From assembly GCF_002836415.1 (NCBI RefSeq), contig NZ_PJBP01000118.1, positions 28,982 to 92,981 of the forward strand: a DNA stretch of 64,000 nucleotides, written 5' to 3'. Below are positions 17,143 through 26,275 of the stretch, one piece after another. Source of the stretch: Psychromonas sp. MB-3u-54. GTDB lineage: Bacteria; Pseudomonadota; Gammaproteobacteria; Enterobacterales; Psychromonadaceae. Made by a program: the position numbers and the translations under genes. The notes under the pieces are model-generated. The model had not been told where the DNA came from, made no database searches, and saw only the letters and a program-made list of their open reading frames with translations. How positions within the stretch are numbered: position 1 is the first letter of the stretch; every line of letters begins with the position of its first letter.

Positions 17143-18009
17143 ATGAATAAACAAGTTTTTGATTATTGTAAACGCCTGCTACAGAAACACGATCAGGGAG
17201 GAGCGGTTAAATTAAGCCCTTCTGCTCGTACTCTGCACCTTGAATACGGATTTGGTGAGATTGACCGAGCTTATTTGCATTTTAGCTATGATCAACGTAT
17301 CTCTCTTATTCAGGATATAAAAAGACACTTAGCATTGGATGTGCTGTCGCAGGAGTATCAAGCAAAATCTCGGCAGGAGAATGCCAGACACAAGCGTAAT
17401 GAAAAAGACAATAGTTATGCCGTTGGTCGAGATTTTGTGCTTATTAATAGTCTGGAAAGTTTTCAATTTAACGGGCAAGTTTACCCCGCGATGCCTCTTA
17501 CATCATTAGGCTTATACGTTAAAGCGGAGGAGATTAAATCTATACAGCATAAGCAAATTGTGTTGGTTGAAAATTTAGAAATAATGGCTAATCTGGCGGC
17601 ACTGAATTTGCCGAAACAATTGGACAATCCCTTATGGCTTTACCGTGGTGATAGCCAGGAAAAACAACAAACGGGGACGGCTTATGGGTTCTTTAAACGT
17701 TTTAATAATGATCAACACCAATTAATCTGCTTCAGTGATTTAGATCCGGCCGGCATTCAAATTGCGCTGACCTGTACTGCCGCCTATTGGTTAACCCCTA
17801 AGGACAGTGCGGTAATTGAATTTTCAGTGGCTAAGGATGTTGAAAAAGAGTGGTTTAAACAGAATGCTGCCGTTCAATATCTGAAAAATGTTAAAAATCT
17901 ACCCGATAAATGCCAAACGGCTTTTGAGCTAATGCAGCACAATCGTAAAACACTCAAACAAGAACATATGCTCGCCCATCAAATTCCGCTTGGGCTTTAC
18001 ACGTTATAA
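17143..18009 (+). CDS. Toprim-domain protein related to Wadjet JetD/MksG (DUF2220-like)
   Basis: A 288-residue protein. The N-terminal half (about 1-115) reads as a DNA-binding arm region. The C-terminal half has the Toprim pattern: an acidic VLVENLE near residue 142 and the FSDLDPAGIQIA block near 198-209, giving the Glu plus DxD metal site typical of topoisomerase VI-type and JetD nucleases. JetD cuts plasmid DNA recognised by the JetABC SMC complex. This gene is not next to the condensin-like operon but lies 5.4 kb downstream on the same strand. The 182-aa gene follows by 13 bases. An OLD-type or topoisomerase-like role is an alternative. Confidence 0.6.
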   Translation: MNKQVFDYCKRLLQKHDQGGAVKLSPSARTLHLEYGFGEIDRAYLHFSYDQRISLIQDIKRHLALDVLSQEYQAKSRQENARHKRNEKDNSYAVGRDFVLINSLESFQFNGQVYPAMPLTSLGLYVKAEEIKSIQHKQIVLVENLEIMANLAALNLPKQLDNPLWLYRGDSQEKQQTGTAYGFFKRFNNDQHQLICFSDLDPAGIQIALTCTAAYWLTPKDSAVIEFSVAKDVEKEWFKQNAAVQYLKNVKNLPDKCQTAFELMQHNRKTLKQEHMLAHQIPLGLYTL

Positions 18010-18022
18010 AAAGGAAAATAAA

Positions 18023-18571
18023 ATGAACCAAGCCTTTGACGGTTTTGTAAAAGAACTTTGCAGTGCCAATGTAAACTTAAACGAACCGGTTTTTTTCGCA
18101 AAAAGTGCTGTTTTTTTAGAGCAGCAATTGACCTGTTATCTAAAGATAGAAGGTCAACATAAGCACTCATTACGTTTTTTAATCTTGTCGGCAAAGCAAT
18201 TAAAAAACAGCGAAACCGATAACAAATTTTGGAATGCTTTATTAGCCTTTAACCACTTAATTGAAGCGGCCATTGAATCTAAATGCACCTCACAAAACAG
18301 TGCACATTGGCTTCGATTTATCAATATCATTGAAAACCTCCAGGGTTATAAAGGCAGTCAAATATTTACCACAACTAATATCAAACAAAAAAGAAAACTG
18401 CGTTTGTATTTTTCTTTTATGCTGACCTGGGAACATATAGGCTATATTGCAGGAAAAGAGGATGATTACTCACCCAGTAGTCAGATTTTAGATGCTTTTT
18501 CAGCGTTAGAAGAAGAGGATGAGCATGCTCATTGCCACGACCACGACCACGATAATTGCCATGAACATTAA
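18023..18571 (+). CDS. Hypothetical protein with His-rich metal-binding tail, 182 aa
   Basis: The ATG at 18023 follows AAGGAAA; an open extension upstream overlaps the Toprim gene and lacks a better signal. The body is helical and unfamiliar (YLKIEGQHKHSLRFLILSAKQL, SFMLTWEHIGYIAG). The last 15 residues, HAHCHDHDHDNCHEH, form a His/Cys/Asp cluster expected to bind Ni, Zn or Cu. The next gene, slyD, also ends in a His/Cys tail and starts 63 bases later, suggesting a shared metal-handling role. No signal peptide is seen. Confidence 0.7.
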   Translation: MNQAFDGFVKELCSANVNLNEPVFFAKSAVFLEQQLTCYLKIEGQHKHSLRFLILSAKQLKNSETDNKFWNALLAFNHLIEAAIESKCTSQNSAHWLRFINIIENLQGYKGSQIFTTTNIKQKRKLRLYFSFMLTWEHIGYIAGKEDDYSPSSQILDAFSALEEEDEHAHCHDHDHDNCHEH

Positions 18572-18634
18572 CGGTATGGCAGACCGCTTCGCGACCTTTA
18601 CATTCACCGTTATTTTTATAAATGAGAGTCTAGT

Positions 18635-19114
18635 ATGTTAATTAACAAAAATTCAGTCGTTGAATTCCATTACACATTAAGAGATGCAGAAAAACAACTT
18701 GAAAACAGTTATGACGGTAAGCCGTTAATTTATTTACATGGTTTTAAGGGGTTATTTGAAACACTGGAAAATGCCCTCGTTGGTAAAACAGTCGGCGACA
18801 AATTAGAGGTGACATTAACGCCTGAGCAAAGTTACGGTCAACGTAGAGAAGGTGCTTTACAACGCATTCCTATTAAACACCTGCAGGGGGCAAAAGTCTG
18901 GAAACCGGGTATGACAGCGGTTGTTGAATCAAATCAGGGGCGTGAGCAGGTGACCATAGTAAAAGTGGGGCGCTTTAATGCAGATTGTGATTTAAATCAT
19001 CCCCTTGCAGGAAAAACCTTAACCTTTGCTATTGAAGTCGTTACGCTGCGCGAGGCGACAGCGGAAGAAGTCACTCATGGCCATGTACATACTAAAGGCG
19101 GATGTGGACACTAA
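18635..19114 (+). CDS. slyD: FKBP-type peptidyl-prolyl isomerase, SlyD-like
   Basis: A 159-residue cytoplasmic prolyl isomerase and chaperone. The FKBP core is visible (VVEFHYTLRD; PLIYLHGFKGLFETLENALVGKTVGDKLEVTLTPEQSYG, spanning about 8-70), as is the IF-domain insert (QRIPIKHLQGAKVWKPGM, about 77-95). NHPLAGKTLTFAIEVVTLREAT matches SlyD closely. The metal-binding tail is short here (HGHVHTKGGCGH); E. coli SlyD carries a much longer His/Cys tail used for Ni delivery to hydrogenase. The last codons lie inside a 68-bp tandem repeat, so the tail may have been trimmed by repeat formation. Confidence 0.92.
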   Translation: MLINKNSVVEFHYTLRDAEKQLENSYDGKPLIYLHGFKGLFETLENALVGKTVGDKLEVTLTPEQSYGQRREGALQRIPIKHLQGAKVWKPGMTAVVESNQGREQVTIVKVGRFNADCDLNHPLAGKTLTFAIEVVTLREATAEEVTHGHVHTKGGCGH

Positions 19115-19319
19115 TTCTTACTTTTAAAAAGGGGCTGCATATCTAGCCTAGGGAACATACTAAAGGCGGATGTGGGCACTAATCCTTACTTTTAAAAAGG
19201 GGCTGCATATCTAGCCTAGGGGACATACTAAAGGCGGATGTGGACACTAATCCTCACTTTTAAAAAGGGGCTGCATATCTAGCCTAGGGGACATACTAAA
19301 GGCGGATATTGACACTAAT
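19087..19319 (+). repeat. 68-bp tandem repeat, about 3.4 copies, at the slyD 3' end
   Basis: ACATACTAAAGGCGGATGTG recurs at 19087, 19155, 19223 and (diverged) 19291, each 68 bases apart. The first copy contains the last eight codons and the stop of slyD, so downstream copies carry pseudo-ends encoding HTKGGCGH plus TAA that are not translated. Each unit has a small GGCT...AGCC hairpin and a TTTTAAAAAGGGG run. Confidence 0.95.
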
Positions 19320-19345
19320 ACTCGCCGTTTAAATGGCTTACACAA

Positions 19346-19365
19346 AAAGGCGCAGTTGCGCCTTT
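19346..19365 (+). terminator. Terminator-like hairpin after slyD
   Basis: AAAGGCGC and GCGCCTTT form an 8-bp stem with an AGTT tetraloop. The following T-run is weak. It probably ends the Toprim-His-rich-slyD unit, reading past the 68-bp repeats. Confidence 0.6.
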
Positions 19366-19512
19366 ATGCTTACCCTAAATCGTTTTTATCCTTCCTTTAT
19401 AATATGATAAACAGATTAATTTCACCTGCTCAGCTTTCCCTCGCCGGGCAGAAAATGTGCAATTTCGGTTATTGAAGATACTTTACCAATTATTTTGAGC
19501 TAAGTTAATTTT

Positions 19513-21951
19513 ATGTCAGGAACAGTGCGCCATCAAATTACAGGGTTAATCCTCACACGCCGGCAATATGAAACGCCGCAAGGTGTGGCGTTGGAGTTGT
19601 GGCTTGCAAGCAATCAAGGGCCCTGCAAAGTTATTCTACCTGCACAACGTTATGTACTTCTTATTCACCAGCGGGAGCTTGTTAGGGCGCAGGCTCTGTG
19701 GTCAGCAGCCCATTTGACCCCCGATGAAATTCGGCCTCTCTCTTTGACCTCTTTTAACGGACTATCCGTTAGCGCTGTTTATTGCCTGGAAAATAAAATT
19801 TTCAGAAAGCTTCAGGATATTTTAACGGCTGCGTCCATTGCTATTTTCGAAGCCGATATCAGAGTATGTGACCGTTATCTGATGGAACGTTTTATCTATG
19901 GGACTGTCTCTGTGCAGGGTAAGTTCCATTGGCAGGGGAGTTACTGGCACTGCCAGGCCGAAAAACTTTCACCTGCCACGTTAACACCTAAGCTTAAACA
20001 GGTTTCATTGGATATTGAATGCAGCCCTTTGGGGGAACTTTATTCCGTTGGACTTAGCTATGGCAACGGATCAACCGATAATGGCTCAACCGATAATAGT
20101 GCTGCTAAGTTGCACACCGAGCGCTGCGCAACTGTATTGATGATAGGGGAATGTCAGCACGGTGATGATATAAACATTCAATGGCTTGCAAATGAACATG
20201 CCTTATTGTGTGCATTAGAAGCCTGGTTTCAATTAAACGATCCGGATGCGGTCATTGGCTGGGCCGTTGCCCGTTTTGATCTTCGCCTGCTAGCCAAACG
20301 CGCTGAAGCACATAATATGCCCTTAAGACTCGGGCGAGATGGTTCGGCATTACGCTGGTTATCACACAGTAGCGATCCTGATCAAGGCACGGTTATTTTA
20401 AATGGCAGAGTGGTTTTGGATGGCATTGATCAATTTAAAAATGCGGGCTGGATGTTTGAAAGTTTTAGTCTGGAATTTGTTAGTCAAGCACTCTTATCGA
20501 CAGGAAAACTGATTACCAATACGCATCACTATACCCATAATAAGGGGCTGGAGATAAAACGCCAATTTGAGCAGGAGCCTGTCTCACTGGCGCGTTATAA
20601 TCTGCAGGACTGTTTGCTTGTTGAACGACTATTTGCCAAAGCGCAGTTAACGGAATATACGATACAACGTGCTCAATTAACCGGTTTGGCACTGGATCGC
20701 AGGGGCGCATCGGTTGCCGCTTTTACTAATCTGTATCTGCCGTTATTACATCGTAGCGGTTACATCGCACCTAATATTGGTGATATTGAAGCCCAACATT
20801 CACCCGGTGGGTTTGTCATGGATTCCACACCGGGTCTTTATGATTGGGTCTTAGTGCTGGATTTTAAATCATTATACCCCTCCATTATTCGTACCTTTAA
20901 GATTGATCCGATGGGCATGATTGAAGGACTTAAGGAAACTGATTCTATTCCCGGTTTTAGAGGGGCAAGGTTTAGCCGCCATAAACATCATTTGCCGGAT
21001 ATTATCACTAAGCTGACGGCGGCAAGGGAGTCAGCTAAAAGAGAGAATAATCAGCCCTTTCAGCATGCGATTAAAATAATTATGAACAGTATGTACGGGG
21101 TGCTGGGATCAGCGGGCTGCCGTTTTCACGATACGCGCCTGGCCAGTTCTATTACCCTGCGCGGCCATCAAATTATGCAGGAAACCCGCGATTTTATTGA
21201 ACGACAGGGAGATCAGGTGGTCTACGGGGATACCGATTCAACCTTTGTTTGGTTACAGCACTGCACCAATGCCATTGACGCACAAGCGCGGGGAAAGGTA
21301 CTTGAAAAACGCATTAATCAATATTGGTCCGATAAACTGCGCCTTGAATACCAATTAGATTGTTTTCTGGAAATTGAATTTGAAACCTGTTTCAGGAAAT
21401 TTTTTATGCCGACATTACGGGGCTCCGAGACCGGCTCTAAAAAACGTTATGCCGGATTGAAAGTAACCACTGATGGTGAGTTGATGTTATTTAAGGGGTT
21501 AGAGACGGTGCGCTCCGATTGGACCGAACTGGCTCAGGATTTTCAGAAAAAGTTGTATGCTAAAGTGTTTGCCAAGGAGCCGATAGACAGTTTGATAAGC
21601 GAGACGATCGCGCTTTTAAATAAGGGGCAGCTGGATCAGCAGTTAATTTATCACAAGCGTCTGGGTCGTCCTTTGAATGCGTATCTTAAAAATGTGCCTC
21701 CGCAGGTACGTGCTGCACGTTTAGCCGATAAGATTAACGCAAGTTTAGGCCGTCCACTGCAATACCAGCGTTCAGGGCGGATTGCTTATCTGATCACTGT
21801 CAATGGACCCGAGCCTGCCGATTATCTGCAATCCGGGATTGATTATCAGCACTATATAGACAAGCAGCTGAAACCAATAGCAGAAGCTATTCTACCGCTG
21901 CTTGGCAAAAACTTTGATGAAATGATCTCAAATCAAATGCGTTTATTTTAA
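19513..21951 (+). CDS. polB: DNA polymerase II
   Basis: A B-family polymerase with proofreading, used in translesion synthesis and replication restart. It has 812 residues. The 3'-5' exonuclease has Exo I LDIECS (about 165-170), Exo II in GWAVARFDLRLL and Exo III in YNLQDCLLV. Polymerase motif A is DFKSLYPSIIRTF (about 451), motif B KIIMNSMYG (about 521) and motif C YGDTDST (about 571). In E. coli polB is SOS-induced; I see no convincing CTG-N10-CAG LexA box in the 130 bases upstream, so SOS control is not shown here. A short Asn/Gly/Ser/Thr repeat (GSTDNGSTDN) near residue 190 is an insertion. Confidence 0.96.
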   Translation: MSGTVRHQITGLILTRRQYETPQGVALELWLASNQGPCKVILPAQRYVLLIHQRELVRAQALWSAAHLTPDEIRPLSLTSFNGLSVSAVYCLENKIFRKLQDILTAASIAIFEADIRVCDRYLMERFIYGTVSVQGKFHWQGSYWHCQAEKLSPATLTPKLKQVSLDIECSPLGELYSVGLSYGNGSTDNGSTDNSAAKLHTERCATVLMIGECQHGDDINIQWLANEHALLCALEAWFQLNDPDAVIGWAVARFDLRLLAKRAEAHNMPLRLGRDGSALRWLSHSSDPDQGTVILNGRVVLDGIDQFKNAGWMFESFSLEFVSQALLSTGKLITNTHHYTHNKGLEIKRQFEQEPVSLARYNLQDCLLVERLFAKAQLTEYTIQRAQLTGLALDRRGASVAAFTNLYLPLLHRSGYIAPNIGDIEAQHSPGGFVMDSTPGLYDWVLVLDFKSLYPSIIRTFKIDPMGMIEGLKETDSIPGFRGARFSRHKHHLPDIITKLTAARESAKRENNQPFQHAIKIIMNSMYGVLGSAGCRFHDTRLASSITLRGHQIMQETRDFIERQGDQVVYGDTDSTFVWLQHCTNAIDAQARGKVLEKRINQYWSDKLRLEYQLDCFLEIEFETCFRKFFMPTLRGSETGSKKRYAGLKVTTDGELMLFKGLETVRSDWTELAQDFQKKLYAKVFAKEPIDSLISETIALLNKGQLDQQLIYHKRLGRPLNAYLKNVPPQVRAARLADKINASLGRPLQYQRSGRIAYLITVNGPEPADYLQSGIDYQHYIDKQLKPIAEAILPLLGKNFDEMISNQMRLF

Positions 21952-22169
21952 TCCCATTAAACCGCTATTAATAAAATGATGCCGCATTTCAGCGAGGTTA
22001 ACGGATTTTTTAACATAAGAAGAAGGTCTCGTTCGAATGACACGCTTGTTTTAGTCCTTATGTTGTATATTATTTGTACACAGTGACTCAACAAACAATT
22101 TTTTGCATTCAAACTGGTTTGTCCTATAAGAAACCACATATCTTTAAAAAATTAAGGGAAAACTCAATC

Positions 22170-22634
22170 ATGAAAAAATATCTCTATATATTTATCTGCC
22201 TGTTGATCTCATCTTCTTTTTTTGCCAATGCATCTACTTTGCAGAAAGCGGCGCAAGGTGACGTCGATTCGCAGTACCAACTCGGTGAAATGTATTACAG
22301 CGGAACCGGGCTGACTCAGAATTATAAATCCGCCGCAAACTGGTATCAAAAAGCAGCTCAGCAGGGTGATTCGAAAGCACAATTTAAACTGGCTGAAATG
22401 TACTACAGCGGAACCGGGCTGACTCAGAATTATAAATCCGCCGCAAACTGGTATTTAAAAGCGGCACAGCAGGGTGATTCGAAAGCACAATTTAAATTGG
22501 GTTTGATCTACTTGATTGGTGAAGGAGTCATTCAAAATATTAAAGTAGCGACTGTCTGGGTCAATTTATCTGCATCTAACGGTTATCATAATGCCCGTAA
22601 AGTGAAAAAAATTTTGTTAATGCGCACTGCCTAA
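22170..22634 (+). CDS. Exported Sel1-repeat protein
   Basis: A 154-residue protein from the ATG at 22170 with a signal peptide ending near FFANA. Three Sel1-type 36-residue repeats follow (AAQGDVDSQYQLGEMYYSGTGL and two near copies). Sel1 repeats mediate protein-protein contacts, often in envelope or regulatory scaffolds; no enzymatic motif is present. Repeats 1 and 2 are nearly identical in DNA (108-bp period), a recent duplication. The upstream open frame from 22074 lacks a good start signal. Confidence 0.8.
   Translation: MKKYLYIFICLLISSSFFANASTLQKAAQGDVDSQYQLGEMYYSGTGLTQNYKSAANWYQKAAQQGDSKAQFKLAEMYYSGTGLTQNYKSAANWYLKAAQQGDSKAQFKLGLIYLIGEGVIQNIKVATVWVNLSASNGYHNARKVKKILLMRTA
22286..22495 (+). 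repeat. 108-bp direct duplication in the Sel1 gene
   Basis: GAAATGTATTACAGCGGAAC at 22286 recurs as GAAATGTACTACAGCGGAAC at 22394. The two 108-bp units (one Sel1 repeat each) are almost identical, consistent with a recent in-frame tandem duplication. Confidence 0.9.
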
Positions 22635-22697
22635 TTGATAACATAGTCATGCGACTAAGCGACTACTACCAAGCAATAAATATTAAGCGAAAATACT

Positions 22698-22889
22698 ATG
22701 AATGAACTTGATTCCCAGAAAGTGCACTGCCCCTATTGTGGTGAAGTAATTGAACTTGTGGTCGACTGTTCTGTTGAACAACAAAGTTATATAGAGGACT
22801 GCGAGGTCTGCTGCTGCCCAATCGGTGTGGATGTCAGTATAGATAATGAAGGGCAAGTATTGCTTAATGTCTCACATGAAAATGAATAG
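22698..22889 (+). CDS. CPXCG-motif cysteine-rich protein
   Basis: A 63-residue protein with the CPYCG motif at residues 11-15, then VVDCSVEQQSYIEDCEVCCCPI. This is the Cys_rich_CPXG family: small, probably zinc-binding, of unknown function and widespread in marine gammaproteobacteria. The start ATG is the only one available. It is convergent with cnoX. Confidence 0.88.
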   Translation: MNELDSQKVHCPYCGEVIELVVDCSVEQQSYIEDCEVCCCPIGVDVSIDNEGQVLLNVSHENE

Positions 22890-22941
22890 ATAATTTTGCT
22901 GGTGGGACTATTGCCGGCATTCAGTAGCAGTAAGGTGGCCC

Positions 22942-22972
22942 TGCAACATGCGAAAATAAAAAGCATGTTGCA
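22942..22972. terminator. Hairpin between convergent CPXCG gene and cnoX
   Basis: TGCAACATGC pairs with GCATGTTGCA (10 bp, 11-base A-rich loop). It sits between convergent stop codons and could serve both sides. The T-run is poor. Confidence 0.5.
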
Positions 22973-23014
22973 TCTTGTTAGTCGTATGCCGAAGGCAATC
23001 CAAGTGTCTTTTCT

Positions 23015-23866
23015 TTAATGCAGCAAGCTATACAATTTACGGCGATATTCGCTGACTAAAGCTGAATCATCTATGGTAGCGAGAATGTCTATCATGGCCT
23101 TTTTGGGCGATCCGTTATCGTAGTCTAAATTTTTAACTAACAGGTTGTATAATAACGCTAATGCTTCTTTATTACGATTAGCATGGTTGTATTGAATGGC
23201 GAGTTGATATTCAATGGCCATTTTATCCTGTGCAGTTTCAAGTTGTTTTTCTAACGCAGTTATTTCAGGCGTTTGTGATGATTGCTGCGCTAATTCTAAT
23301 TGTGAGATTAAACTATGGTAGATCATGTTTTGATTGGCCATCGGAATAATATTCAAAATAGGTTTGGCATCCTCATGTTGGTCCATTGCAAGGTAAGTCT
23401 GCGCTAACGCTAATTTGATATCGTTATTCTCAGGCGCCATTCTGGTAGCTTCAATAATCTTTTCTTTTGCTTCTGCTAATTTCCCTTGTGCGAATAATGT
23501 TTGTCCCTCATGCAGTAAAACCTGACTTGGGTCGGGAGTATGCTTGCTGATAAAAGTACGTATAAACTCTTCACTTTGCTCTCCGGCAAAGCCATCTACC
23601 CCTTGCCCGTCGACGAACATAAAGACACTGGGAACACTTTGCACGCCAAAGTGGTTTACTATCTGCTCTTCTTGATCGCAATTTATGCGTGCCAGCGTAA
23701 ATGCCTGTTCATTTTCAGCATGTAATTTGTCCAGTAAAGGTAGTAAAGTATTACAAGGTTCGCTTTGCGGGGACCAGAAAACCACTAATACAGGGTTTGT
23801 TTTTGAACCTTCGATAATAATTGATGGGAAAGTAGAGACGGTAATATCATGATTATTAGTATGCAT
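23015..23866 (-). CDS. cnoX: Thioredoxin-TPR chaperedoxin CnoX/YbbN
   Basis: A cytoplasmic holdase of 283 residues. The N-terminal thioredoxin fold (about 10-110) has SxxC (SEPC in FWSPQSEPCNTLLP) in place of the CxxC redox centre, as in YbbN, and the cis-Pro of VQSVPSVFMF. The C-terminal half is TPR-like (GKLAEAKEKIIEATRMAPENNDIKLALAQTYLAM). CnoX protects proteins from hypochlorous acid damage and hands them to GroEL/DnaK in E. coli; that role is inferred here. The start follows GAGGAT. Confidence 0.9.
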   Translation of the reverse strand: MHTNNHDITVSTFPSIIIEGSKTNPVLVVFWSPQSEPCNTLLPLLDKLHAENEQAFTLARINCDQEEQIVNHFGVQSVPSVFMFVDGQGVDGFAGEQSEEFIRTFISKHTPDPSQVLLHEGQTLFAQGKLAEAKEKIIEATRMAPENNDIKLALAQTYLAMDQHEDAKPILNIIPMANQNMIYHSLISQLELAQQSSQTPEITALEKQLETAQDKMAIEYQLAIQYNHANRNKEALALLYNLLVKNLDYDNGSPKKAMIDILATIDDSALVSEYRRKLYSLLH

Positions 23867-24041
23867 TTTATCCTCAAAAGTTAGCTGCTATTCATTTTCA
23901 GGCTAGATTATCGTTTAAAAAGAGGAACGCAAGCACCAATCTCTTATTTTTGCTTTAAGAAGTCGAATCTATCCGCTTTATTGCTTGTTTTTAAGTGCAT
24001 GCAAAAGTAACATTGATGAACTAATAAAGAGGAGCTTTAAG

Positions 24042-24923
24042 ATGTTAACAGGCAGTATAGTCGCACTCGTGACACCCATGGATAAAACCGGTGAAATTGA
24101 TTTCCTTACTCTAAAACAACTTGTAGAATTTCATATAAAATCTGGAACCGCTGCTATCGTAGCTGTTGGCACCTCGGGGGAATCGGCAACATTAGATGTT
24201 GATACCCACGCAAAAGTTGTGATCAAAACGCTGGAGTTTGCTAATGGACGCATTCCAATTATTGCGGGCAATGGTGCAAATTCAACCTCAGAAGCTATTT
24301 TGTTAAGTAAACGTTTTGCCGATAGCGGCATTATAGCGGGTCTTAACGTCACTCCTTATTACAACAAACCGACTCAAGAGGGGCTGTTTCAACACTTTAA
24401 AGCGATTGCTGAGTCCTGTGATTTACCGCAAATATTATACAATGTCCCGGGTCGAACATCTGTTGATATGTTGCCGGAAACGGTTGCGCGTCTTTCTAAA
24501 ATAAAAAATATCATCGGTATCAAAGAAGCCACGGGTGATTTAAATCGTCTTGCGGAAATTAAAGCCTTAGTTGATGATGATTTTGCTTTATACAGTGGTG
24601 ATGATGGCACCGGTTGTGATTTTCTTCTTCAGGGCGGACATGGTGTTATTTCTGTAACCACTAATATCGCGCCGGTTGAAATGGCTAAAATGTGTGAATA
24701 TGCATTAAACGGCCAGGCTGATTTAGCTAAAAAAGTAGATAATCAGTTAGCGCCCGTGCATAAATATTTATTTATTGAATCTAATCCAATTCCGGTGAAG
24801 TGGGCCTGTGCAGAAATGGGATTAATACCCTTCGCTGACTGTCGTTTACCATTAATGATTTTAGATAAAAAATATCAGCCGATTGTCCGTAACGCCTTAA
24901 TTGAAGCTAAACTAATTTCATGA
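24042..24923 (+). CDS. dapA: 4-hydroxy-tetrahydrodipicolinate synthase
   Basis: Condenses pyruvate with aspartate semialdehyde in the lysine/diaminopimelate pathway. It has 293 residues from the ATG at 24042, which follows AGAGGAG; the longer frame from 23985 is not needed. The Schiff-base Lys161 is in [11 protein letters not shown], Tyr133 in YNVPGRTS, and the GTSGESATL substrate loop is present. The stop overlaps the bamC start as ATGA, so the two genes are translationally coupled, as in E. coli dapA-bamC. Confidence 0.97.
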   Translation: MLTGSIVALVTPMDKTGEIDFLTLKQLVEFHIKSGTAAIVAVGTSGESATLDVDTHAKVVIKTLEFANGRIPIIAGNGANSTSEAILLSKRFADSGIIAGLNVTPYYNKPTQEGLFQHFKAIAESCDLPQILYNVPGRTSVDMLPETVARLSKIKNIIGIKEATGDLNRLAEIKALVDDDFALYSGDDGTGCDFLLQGGHGVISVTTNIAPVEMAKMCEYALNGQADLAKKVDNQLAPVHKYLFIESNPIPVKWACAEMGLIPFADCRLPLMILDKKYQPIVRNALIEAKLIS

Positions 24924-26044
24924 TCAAACTCTATAAGTCAGGCCGGGTAACAACAGCCGTTATTGTTGCTTTATCGTTAAGTGCTTGTGCTCGTTTTGAT
25001 GCCAGAACACAAGCCAATGGGGATTTTGATTACGTTCAAACGCCCTTGGGTGAAAACTACCAAACGGCCCGTTTTACTCAGAATGAAGCAAGAGATCTTT
25101 ATGATATTCCGGTGTTAACTGAGCAGCAGAAACGTATTGGTTTTTTATCGTCAAATGTTGATATTCGTCCTCCAACTCAGTTAATCCCTGTGATTGACGG
25201 GGTAGTGCTTGAGACAAATAATAGCGATAAAACAACGATATTATTTAATGCATTCGATCACACTGAAAATATGAAAGACAAGGTTTGGGAACTGCTTGAG
25301 TCATATATAGCCGAAAATAATATTGAAGTTGCTGCAAAAGACAGTCGCCTTGCACAGATCGAAACAGGGATTTTTCGCCAGCAACAGGCCTATGGCAGTT
25401 TTTTCTTCAGTAAGGAAGTATTAAGGGAATCCAGTTACCGCTTTACTTTGACTCAGCCAAAAGGGGAAGGCAATGCAGCTTTGACCGTTGAAGCGTTAAG
25501 TTATTCTGAAAAAAATGACAATGCGAATCTAAAAGTTAATTTGACTGCAAGAAGTAAAAAAAGTATTGAACTGCGTCTGGTGAATGATCTGTTAAAATAT
25601 GCTTATCAATTAAAAGCAACCAGTGAGTTACAAGTCGCCAGTTCGCAACCACTGCCCATAAAATTGGGTTATGATGATAACAATCAAATGGCTTGGATTG
25701 TGGATGCTGATTTTCTTGTTAGTTGGACTAAATTACCTGATTTGTTGGCATTGCTAAGATTTGAACAGGTTGATGCAGATAAGAATCTGGGTTATTACTT
25801 GGTTAAATTTAAAGCGCCTAATGCTAAATACTGGCCGGAAAACAACCTCAATCCATTTAAGCTTGATAATGCAGAATACTTTATTCAGTTGGGTGAATTG
25901 GACAGTGGCAGTACTTCGATAACTTGGTTGAATGCTGATAAAAAACCTTTAGCAGATGAAAAAGTAACAGAAATTTATTTCAGTATCACCTCGAAAATAC
26001 GCGATGTTTTATTGTTAAATGAAAACCAAAGTAAAGCGTTATAA
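24920..26044 (+). CDS. bamC: Outer membrane assembly lipoprotein BamC
   Basis: A lipoprotein subunit of the BAM outer-membrane protein insertion complex. It has 374 residues. The lipobox LSAC has Cys23, followed by an unstructured segment with [17 protein letters not shown] and [10 protein letters not shown] that in E. coli wraps BamD, then two helix-grip domains. The ATGA overlap with dapA is the conserved arrangement. It ends 40 bases before the convergent DUF2897 gene. Confidence 0.92.
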   Translation: MIKLYKSGRVTTAVIVALSLSACARFDARTQANGDFDYVQTPLGENYQTARFTQNEARDLYDIPVLTEQQKRIGFLSSNVDIRPPTQLIPVIDGVVLETNNSDKTTILFNAFDHTENMKDKVWELLESYIAENNIEVAAKDSRLAQIETGIFRQQQAYGSFFFSKEVLRESSYRFTLTQPKGEGNAALTVEALSYSEKNDNANLKVNLTARSKKSIELRLVNDLLKYAYQLKATSELQVASSQPLPIKLGYDDNNQMAWIVDADFLVSWTKLPDLLALLRFEQVDADKNLGYYLVKFKAPNAKYWPENNLNPFKLDNAEYFIQLGELDSGSTSITWLNADKKPLADEKVTEIYFSITSKIRDVLLLNENQSKAL

Positions 26045-26084
26045 TTGCCTTCCGGTAATAAAATAAACAGAAAAAGCCATTAGA

Positions 26085-26258
26085 TTATTTGTCTTTTGGT
26101 TTTTCCTCTTCCTGTAATGCTTTTTCTTCTCTTTCTTTTATTGCGCGCAACACAGCCTCAGGTACTTTCATATTAGCCGTTTGTTTTAAGAGCAATAAGT
26201 TGGCGATTATGATGCCTAAAATAAAGATGATAATTAATGCTACTGCCCAGCCGTTCAT
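26085..26258 (-). CDS. Small single-pass membrane protein, DUF2897-like
   Basis: The ATG at 26258 (MNGWAVALIIIF) follows AAGGAC; the longer frame starting at 26312 runs into a MITE-like repeat and is unlikely. The 57-residue product has one N-terminal transmembrane helix (about 4-24) and a charged tail ending KPKDK. It resembles DUF2897, tiny inner-membrane proteins of unknown function that sit near bamC/purC in relatives. Confidence 0.7.
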   Translation of the reverse strand: MNGWAVALIIIFILGIIIANLLLLKQTANMKVPEAVLRAIKEREEKALQEEEKPKDK

Positions 26259-26275
26259 AATAATGTCCTTAATAT

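Noticed and set aside
19381..19512. A LexA/SOS box upstream of polB
   Set aside because: I looked for CTG-N10-CAG and found no convincing match, so SOS control is not claimed.
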